Assembly (NCBI RefSeq): GCF_003952185.1
Contig: NZ_RXFS01000001.1
Location: forward strand, 620,001 to 684,000
Source: Variovorax sp. 679
GTDB taxonomy: Bacteria > Pseudomonadota > Gammaproteobacteria > Burkholderiales > Burkholderiaceae_C
Direction: 5' to 3'
Length of the DNA: 64,000 nucleotides
Shown here: piece after piece, positions 58,886 through 64,000 of the stretch
How the letters are laid out: each line of letters opens with the position of its first letter
Numbering within the stretch: position 1 is the first letter of the stretch
Position numbers and translations under genes: made by a program
The notes under the pieces: generated by a model
The model's input: the letters and a program-made list of their open reading frames with translations, nothing else
What the model was told of the DNA's origin: nothing
The model's database searches: none

Positions 58886-59176
58886 ATGAATTTCTCGACT
58901 CACTTCAAACCCATCAGCTACTTCAAGAACCATGCCGCGGACATCGTGAAGACGTTGTCCGATACCCGAGCCCCCTTGTTCATCACCCAGAACGGCGAAG
59001 CCAGACTCGTCGTGATGGATGTCAATTCCTACGAGGAGCGCGAAGCCACGCTCGCGCTTCTCAAGATCCTGGTACTTGGTAATCACGCAATCGAGCAGGG
59101 CCAGTTCCGCTCGGTGAAAAACGTATTCGCGGACCTGGATCGGCAGGCCGCAGAACGAGAAGAAAACGCGAAATGA
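58886..59176 (+). CDS. Phd/YefM-type antitoxin
   Basis: A 96-residue antitoxin. The N-terminal DNA-binding part is visible: KPISYFKNHAADIVKTLSDT then LFITQNGEARLVVMDVNSYE, the YefM/Phd core. The C-terminal toxin-binding half is shorter and charged (FADLDRQAAEREENAK). It would repress its own operon and neutralise a ParE/RelE toxin. The toxin gene downstream is truncated, so the antitoxin appears orphaned. Confidence 0.9.
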   Translation: MNFSTHFKPISYFKNHAADIVKTLSDTRAPLFITQNGEARLVVMDVNSYEEREATLALLKILVLGNHAIEQGQFRSVKNVFADLDRQAAEREENAK

Positions 59177-59250
59177 GGGCCGTGCTCCCGCAGTCCGCGG
59201 AGTACAACCTAAAGAATCTGCTCATGCGGCGCACGGTCGGCGCCGCATGA
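59173..59250 (+). pseudogene. Truncated RelE/ParE-type toxin relic (25 codons)
   Basis: An ATG overlaps the antitoxin stop (ATGA), and encodes MRAVLPQSAEYNLKNLLMRR then five more residues. The start resembles the conserved N-terminus of ParE/RelE toxins (R-V-x-x-x-x-AE-x-x-L). It stops at TGA 59248-59250 after 25 residues, whereas ParE toxins run about 95-100. No further toxin-like frame follows; the next gene is antisense. The site of truncation is next to an 8-bp hairpin at about 59224-59247. Confidence 0.6.
59224..59247. repeat. 8-bp-stem inverted repeat at the toxin break point
   Basis: TGCGGCGC, seven bases, GCGCCGCA. It is a strong hairpin with no T-run after it, so not a typical terminator. 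It may be a scar of the event that removed the toxin, or an RNA stem ending the antitoxin transcript. Confidence 0.5.
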
Positions 59251-59279
59251 ATTCAGGCTGGCACTGAGAGCGCCGTCCG

Positions 59280-61214
59280 TCAGGCGACCTCTGCCGGCTG
59301 CTCTGCCTGTGGGCTCACAGCGGCCGATTGTTCTTCGACGCGTTGCACCACCGGTGCCTCGACAGGTACAACGGCCACGGCGACCGGCGCCACAGGCTCG
59401 GCGAGCTTGGTGCTTTCGGCAACCACCGGTTTCGCAGGCGCAGGTGCCACGGGTGCCAGCACTTCCGCAGGCGCGACGGCCTGTGCTGCCACTGCAACAG
59501 GCGCCGCTTCTGCAGGCTTGGCGCTCTCCACGACGACTGGCTCTACCGCCTCAGGCTTGACTGCCTCGGCCTTTGCAGGAGCGGCAGCTTTCGCCGGCTC
59601 AGGCATCGCGGGTGCCGGCGCGGCCACTGCGACGGGTGCTGCTTCCATTGGCCTGGCGCTTTCCACGACAAGGGACTTTGCAGGTTCGGCCTTGACCGAT
59701 TCAGGCTTCGCCGCCTCGGCGGACTTGGCCGACTTCGCAGGCTTCGCGGGCGCGGGCTTCACCGGTTCCTGCGTCGCCACAACCGGCTTCGAGGCCTCCA
59801 CCTTCACCGGCTCGCTCACCATCCGGCTCAGCGCCAGCGCAGCCTTCAGCGGGAACAGCGTGCGCTCGTCGCCCTCCGCCGCATTGCTCACCATGGTGCC
59901 GCCGACTTCATCGAGGCTGGCCGTGCGCACCGCATCGAGCCGGTGCACGGGCACCATGAACGGCGAATGCGTGGTGTAGACGATCTGGTTGCCGAAGTCC
60001 TTCTCCAGGTGCGCCAGCAGGTCGGCCTGCGAATGGGGGTGCAGGTGCAGGCCGGGCTCGTCCAGCAGCAGCACGGCGTCTTCGGCGTTGCCGCCCCGGG
60101 TGTCGGCGAAGAAAGCGACGTAGAACGAGAAGAACCACTGGAAGCCGCGGCTGCGCTCTTCCAGGTTCACCTCGACCTCGTAGGCGGCGTTCGGGTCCGA
60201 CACCAGCGTGTCGAGGTACTGGCCGTCGAGGTTGAAACGGACCTTCAGCGCACGGTCTTTCCAGATGCGGCGGATCTCGGCCGTCACCACCGAGCCGGCG
60301 CGATTGACGAGCTGGTTGCGCGTGGCCTGGTCGTTCTTTTCCAGCAGGGCCTGCAGTTGCCGCAGGTCGAGCCCGGCGACCTTGCACAGCCTGCCGAAGC
60401 TCTGCTGCTCGGGCGTGAGCTGGCCCCAGCCCTCGCGCCCCAGGTACTCGGCGATGTTCTGGCGGCCGGGCAGCGCCGGGTATTCGTCGACGTAGACGAA
60501 ACGCGGCAGCTTGCCGATCACCCATTCCTGCGCACGCTCCAGCGCCGGTGCATCGTTGGCGATGGAAAGCGCGGTTTCCTCCAGCTCGGCGAGCATCTGG
60601 TCCTGCTTGTCGCTCAGCTCGGCGCCCGCCACGGCCAGCGCCTTGCGCAGGGCCTGGGCCGCCTTGATGGCGCCCGCCGACCACTTGATGTAGTCGGGGC
60701 TCATGATCATCGCGGCGTCGAAGACGTCGGCTTCCTGCTCGAGCGCGGCCTTCGCGGCCTCATCGGCGACCTTCTCGCCGGCCGCCTTCACGGCCGGTAC
60801 GATCTTGCGAACCTTGGCCTTGGTGTCGCTCACGTCGAGCGACAGGGCGCCAAGCCCTTCGAATCCGGCCGAGCGGATGGCGGCATAGCCCCGGCTCGCG
60901 GTGACGTGGCGCACGCCCGCCGCGCGCGGCAGGATCTCCACCAGCTCGGCCTGCTCGCTCTCGTCGAGGCTCCAGCGCGTGAAGACGACCGGGGTCTCGC
61001 CAGTGCACTCTTCCAGGCGCCGGTGGCGCGGAAAGTCCTTGATGGGGCTGAGTTCGGCAATGCCTTCAGCGGGGTTCAGGCTGTGGAGCGCACGCAGCAG
61101 GTTCGATTTGCCGCTGTCATTCCGGCCGAGGATCGTCGTGATCTGCGTGGAGTCGATGAGGCCGCTGTCGTTGATCGAGCGAAAGTTGGTGATCTGGAAT
61201 GACGCCAAGCGCAT
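59280..61214 (-). CDS. OLD/SMC-like AAA ATPase with repetitive Ala/Pro/Val/Lys tail
   Basis: About 644 residues from ATG 61214 (MRLASFQITNFRSINDSGLI). A Walker A reads GRNDSGKSNLL, and a Walker B-like block reads AEDAVLLLDEPGLHLHPHSQ, followed by the D-loop and H-switch area TTHSPFMVPVHRLDAVR. This is the ATPase part of the OLD/DUF2813 group. No TOPRIM nuclease domain is seen. From about 455 on, the last 190 residues are a low-complexity tail with near-repeats such as VVVESAKPAEAAPVAVAA and LVVESARPMEAAPVAVAA. The core is complete, so the tail may replace a lost C-terminal domain. A start at 61271 is possible but would place 19 residues before the conserved N-terminus. Confidence 0.8.
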   Translation of the reverse strand: MRLASFQITNFRSINDSGLIDSTQITTILGRNDSGKSNLLRALHSLNPAEGIAELSPIKDFPRHRRLEECTGETPVVFTRWSLDESEQAELVEILPRAAGVRHVTASRGYAAIRSAGFEGLGALSLDVSDTKAKVRKIVPAVKAAGEKVADEAAKAALEQEADVFDAAMIMSPDYIKWSAGAIKAAQALRKALAVAGAELSDKQDQMLAELEETALSIANDAPALERAQEWVIGKLPRFVYVDEYPALPGRQNIAEYLGREGWGQLTPEQQSFGRLCKVAGLDLRQLQALLEKNDQATRNQLVNRAGSVVTAEIRRIWKDRALKVRFNLDGQYLDTLVSDPNAAYEVEVNLEERSRGFQWFFSFYVAFFADTRGGNAEDAVLLLDEPGLHLHPHSQADLLAHLEKDFGNQIVYTTHSPFMVPVHRLDAVRTASLDEVGGTMVSNAAEGDERTLFPLKAALALSRMVSEPVKVEASKPVVATQEPVKPAPAKPAKSAKSAEAAKPESVKAEPAKSLVVESARPMEAAPVAVAAPAPAMPEPAKAAAPAKAEAVKPEAVEPVVVESAKPAEAAPVAVAAQAVAPAEVLAPVAPAPAKPVVAESTKLAEPVAPVAVAVVPVEAPVVQRVEEQSAAVSPQAEQPAEVA

Positions 61215-61242
61215 GCAGGAATTTCTCTTCTCTGAAATGAAT

Positions 61243-61279
61243 ACGGGGCCGGGGAATGTATTGCATTCCACGGCCCCGT
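61243..61279. repeat. Compound inverted repeat upstream of the ATPase gene
   Basis: ACGGGGCCG (61243-61251) and CGGCCCCGT (61271-61279) enclose an inner pair GGAATG/CATTCC around a 5-base loop. It is an extended hairpin of about 15 paired bases in the ATPase leader. It may be a terminator or attenuator for the permease transcript that comes from upstream; no T-run adjoins it on either strand. Confidence 0.6.
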
Positions 61280-61319
61280 CCGGCCCGAGGCCGAAGAAAA
61301 AAATTGCTTCCGGTCGCTT

Positions 61320-63836
61320 CTACTCGGCGGCGCGGCGCAGCGTGTCGACCACCGGCCGGCGCAGCACTTCGCGCAGGCCCCACCACCCGGCGCCGAGTGC
61401 CAGCACCGCGCCAGCCAGCGCGCCCGCCACCGGCACTACCGGCGAGGCGGTCCAGGTGAACTCGAACACATAGCGCGCCAGCCCCCAGCCGATCACCGAA
61501 GCCACGATGCTCGCGAGGAAGCCCGCGAGCAACCCCACGCCCGCCAGCTCGGCGCGCTGCACCTGCCGCAGCAGGCTGGCGCGCGCGCCCACCGCGCGCA
61601 TCACCGCGAACTCGCGCGCGCGCTCCTCGCGGGTGGCCGTCACGGCGGCGAACAAGACCACGAGGCCGGCCGCGAGCGTGAAGCCGAACAGGAACTCGAC
61701 CGCGCGGATCACCTGTTCGAGCACGCGCTGCACCTGGTTGATGGTGGCGCTCATGTCGACATTGGTCACGTTCGGGTAGCTGCGCACCAGCGCGTTGTCG
61801 AAGCCTCGCGTCTCGGGCGCGCGGAAGGCGCCCATGTAGGTGGTGGGCACGTCGGCCAACGAGGCCACCGTGTACATCACGAAGAAGTTGGCGTGCATCG
61901 AGCCCCAGTCGACCTTGCGCAGCGAGGTGATGCGCGCCTCGTTCTGCATGCCGCCGATGTCGAAGCGCAGCATGTCGCCCATCTTCAGGCCCAGCGTCTC
62001 GGCCAGGCCCTCTTCCACGCTCACCTCGCCCGTGGCGCCAGGCGTCCACTTGCCGGTGGTGATGCTGTTGTGCGCGGGCGCGTCCACACTGTTGCTGAGG
62101 TTGAACTCGCGGTCCACCAGCCGCTTGGCGCGATCCTCGGCGTAGTCGTCGGGCGTCACCGGCTTGTCGTTGATGGCCACGAGGCGGCCGCGGATCATCG
62201 GGTACCAGTCGAACTTGCCCACGCCCGCGTCGCGCAGCGACTTCTGGAAGGCCTCGCTCTGGTCGGGCATCACGTTGATGACGAAGCGGTTCGGCGCATC
62301 GGGCGGCGTGGCCTGGCGCCAGCTCGCGACGAGGTCGGTGCGCAGCAGCACGAGCAGCACCAATGCCAGCAGGCCGACCGAGAGCGCGCTGACCTGCACC
62401 ACCGCGTACGCCGGCCGCGCCGAAATCTGCCGCGTCGCCAGCACCAGCCAGCGCGGCGCGGTCGCCTCGTTGACGCTGCGGCGCAGCACCTTCACCGCGA
62501 GCCAGCTCAGCAGCGCGAACACCGCCACCGCGCCCGCAAAGCCGCCGACGGCGATCAGGCCCAGCTTGATGTCGCTGCTCGCCGCCATCAAGAGCGCCGC
62601 GAAGCCCGCCACGCCCACACCGAGCACCGCGAGCGAGGCAGGCTTGAGCCCGCCCACATCGCGCCGAATCACGCGCAGCGGCGGCACGCGCGCCAGTTGC
62701 AGCACCGGCGGCAGGCCGAAGGCAAACAGAAGCGTGAGCCCCATGCCGAGACCGAAGGCCACGGGCCACAGCGTGGCCGCCGGCAGCGCGGTCTCGACCA
62801 GCCCCGCCAGCAGCAGCACGAACACGTAGTGCACCGCGAAGCCGATGGCCACGCCCAGCGCGCTGGCCACGATGCCGATCACCGCGAACTCGAAGGCATA
62901 GGCCATGGCGATGGTGCGCTGGCTCTGGCCGAGCACGCGCAGCATCGCGCAGTCGTCGAGATGGCTTGCCGCGAAGCCGCGCGCGGCCAGCGCCACGGCC
63001 ACGGCCGACAGCAGCGCCGCGAGCAGCGCGACGAGGCTCAGGAATTTCTCGGCGCGGTCCAGCGTCTGGCGCATCTCGGGACGACCGCTCTCGAAGGAAT
63101 CGAGCCGCACGCCGCGCAGCTCGCCCTTCTTGATGGTGGCGTCGGCCCAGTCGGTAAAGCGCTTGACCGCAGCGTCGCTGCCGGCCACGGCATAGCGGTA
63201 GCCCACGCGGCTGGCGGGCTGCACGAGCCCGGTGCGGGCCACGTCGGCCTGGTTGAGCATCACGCGCGGCGAGAAGCTCATGAAGCCGGCGCCGCGATCG
63301 GGCTCCAGCGTGATGACGCGGCCGACGCGCAAGCCGGTGTCGCCCAGCAGCAAGGTGTCGCCGACCTTCAGGCCCAGCGAGTCGAGCAGCGAGGCATCGA
63401 CCCAGGTCTCGCCCGGCGGAGGAATGTCCCGCGTGACAGCGCCGGCGCCGTCGAGCGTGGTCGATGTCTGCAGGCTGCCGCGCAGCGGATAGCCGGCGGT
63501 CACGGCCTTCAGCGCCACCAGCTTGCTGGCGCCGCCCTGCGCGTCCTCGGCCCGCGCCATGGTCGGAAAGCCGTAGGTGGAGGTGCCTTGGAGCCCCAGC
63601 GACTTCGCCTGCGCAACGAAGGCCTCGGGCGTCGGGTTGTCGCTGACGATCACCGCGTCACCACCCAGCAGCTGGCGCGCATCGCGCTTGAGCCCGCCCT
63701 GCAGGCGGTCGGCGAAGAAGCCGACGGCCGTGAGCGCGGCCACGGCCAGCAGCACGGCGACGATCAACAGGCGCAGCTCGCCGGCGCGCAGGTCGCGCCA
63801 GAGCGTGCGCCAACCCAGACGGAGGGAGGCGTTCAT
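61320..63836 (-). CDS. FtsX-family ABC transporter permease (YbbP-like)
   Basis: An 838-residue membrane protein. It begins with membrane helix LRLLIVAVLLAVAALTAVGF, a periplasmic MacB-like domain (about 45-245), a cluster of helices at about 250-470 (LSLVALLAALLSAVAVALAA), a second extracytoplasmic region, and a last helix group (AVEFLFGFTLAAGLVVLFAA, VPVAGALAGAVLALGAGWWG). Members work with a YbbA/LolD-type ATPase in lipoprotein or hydrophobic substrate export. No such ATPase is adjacent; the next gene downstream is an OLD-like ATPase, not an ABC partner. Confidence 0.9.
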   Translation of the reverse strand: MNASLRLGWRTLWRDLRAGELRLLIVAVLLAVAALTAVGFFADRLQGGLKRDARQLLGGDAVIVSDNPTPEAFVAQAKSLGLQGTSTYGFPTMARAEDAQGGASKLVALKAVTAGYPLRGSLQTSTTLDGAGAVTRDIPPPGETWVDASLLDSLGLKVGDTLLLGDTGLRVGRVITLEPDRGAGFMSFSPRVMLNQADVARTGLVQPASRVGYRYAVAGSDAAVKRFTDWADATIKKGELRGVRLDSFESGRPEMRQTLDRAEKFLSLVALLAALLSAVAVALAARGFAASHLDDCAMLRVLGQSQRTIAMAYAFEFAVIGIVASALGVAIGFAVHYVFVLLLAGLVETALPAATLWPVAFGLGMGLTLLFAFGLPPVLQLARVPPLRVIRRDVGGLKPASLAVLGVGVAGFAALLMAASSDIKLGLIAVGGFAGAVAVFALLSWLAVKVLRRSVNEATAPRWLVLATRQISARPAYAVVQVSALSVGLLALVLLVLLRTDLVASWRQATPPDAPNRFVINVMPDQSEAFQKSLRDAGVGKFDWYPMIRGRLVAINDKPVTPDDYAEDRAKRLVDREFNLSNSVDAPAHNSITTGKWTPGATGEVSVEEGLAETLGLKMGDMLRFDIGGMQNEARITSLRKVDWGSMHANFFVMYTVASLADVPTTYMGAFRAPETRGFDNALVRSYPNVTNVDMSATINQVQRVLEQVIRAVEFLFGFTLAAGLVVLFAAVTATREERAREFAVMRAVGARASLLRQVQRAELAGVGLLAGFLASIVASVIGWGLARYVFEFTWTASPVVPVAGALAGAVLALGAGWWGLREVLRRPVVDTLRRAAE

Positions 63837-63920
63837 GCCGCGAACGATAGCCGACGCCCGGCGGCACGGCTGGATTCAAGGGTTATTGCGCCCTTTCGGG
63901 CCTTGATCCCGACATGATGC

Positions 63921-63956
63921 TGTCGCATGATGCGACAAACGCATCCCGTTTGTCGC
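63921..63956. promoter_or_regulatory. Nested inverted repeats built on TGTCGCA
   Basis: TGTCGCAT-G-ATGCGACA at 63921-63937 is a palindrome with one central base. GCGACAAACG, five bases, CGTTTGTCGC (63932-63956) is a second perfect inverted repeat. Three copies of TGTCGCA/TGCGACA in 37 bases look like a multi-site operator or enhancer. It lies in the region upstream of the FtsX-like permease and before whatever gene lies beyond 64000. Regulator unknown. Confidence 0.6.
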
Positions 63957-64000
63957 AAACCGGGCACGCCCGGCAAGCGGAATACGAGGCCATAAAAACA

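Noticed and set aside
59328..61202. 624-codon plus-strand frame opposite the ATPase
   Set aside because: An antisense shadow of the ATPase and its repetitive tail, with no family sequence.

Overview
The window looks like chromosome from a beta-proteobacterium of the Comamonadaceae, most like Variovorax. This is an inference from high G+C, the flg operon with FlgM and a FliA-type promoter, cyoABCD next to a RegB/RegA pair, FabV, and Comamonadaceae-style GC-rich intergenic repeats. No phage, transposase, CRISPR array or rRNA is visible. There is one tRNA gene.

Layout. 1-8.4 kb (minus strand): a chemosensory cluster of five chemoreceptors (one cut by the window edge), two nearly identical cheW genes and one receptor-derived mini membrane protein. 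8.4-15.8 kb (minus): flgBCDEFGHIJ, reading straight into the chemosensory cluster. 15.8-17.6 kb (plus): flgA, then flgM behind a textbook FliA promoter, then flgN. 17.6-25.9 kb: a surface/adhesion region with a stand-alone YadA-type anchor, a regulator with a degenerate receiver, an Sfp-type phosphopantetheinyl transferase, an unknown gene, an AT-rich 0.5 kb island, a 1237-residue trimeric autotransporter adhesin and its coupled OmpA-like lipoprotein. 26-29.8 kb: a DMT transporter with a His-rich tail facing a chromate-resistance operon (chrA, a superoxide dismutase-rhodanese fusion, chrB-like). 30-35.9 kb: tRNA-Ser(CGA), serS, a VOC protein, the operon fkpB-ispH-dehydratase, and radC-smr. 35.9-38.8 kb (minus): a ferredoxin-reductase-like flavoprotein, a truncated haemoglobin and fabV. 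39-43.1 kb (plus): a polar amino acid ABC transporter ending in a 2-oxoglutarate/Fe(II) dioxygenase. 43-45.5 kb (minus): a HAD phosphatase, a small unknown protein and an MFS transporter. 45.6-52.5 kb (plus): cyoABCD, SURF1, regB, regA. 52.5-64 kb: haemolysin III, slyX, an SDR gene broken by a nonsense codon, a second SDR with a divergent LysR regulator, an MFS exporter with a divergent LysR regulator, an orphan Phd-type antitoxin with a 25-codon toxin relic, an OLD-like ATPase with a repetitive tail, and an FtsX-family permease.

How the parts work together. The flg genes build the rod, hook and rings. FlgM/FliA times late genes, including one receptor behind a second FliA promoter (4194-4220). 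The receptors and CheW link ligands to flagellar switching. The adhesin region beside the flagellar genes suggests a motility/attachment locus. The cyo-SURF1-RegBA block places a bo3-type quinol oxidase next to a quinone/thiol-responsive redox regulator. The less ordinary observations are the receptor-derived mini-protein, the passenger-less YadA barrel with a degenerate regulator, the SOD-rhodanese fusion, the homogenised cheW pair, and an interspersed repeat that supplies the 5' end of flgI.
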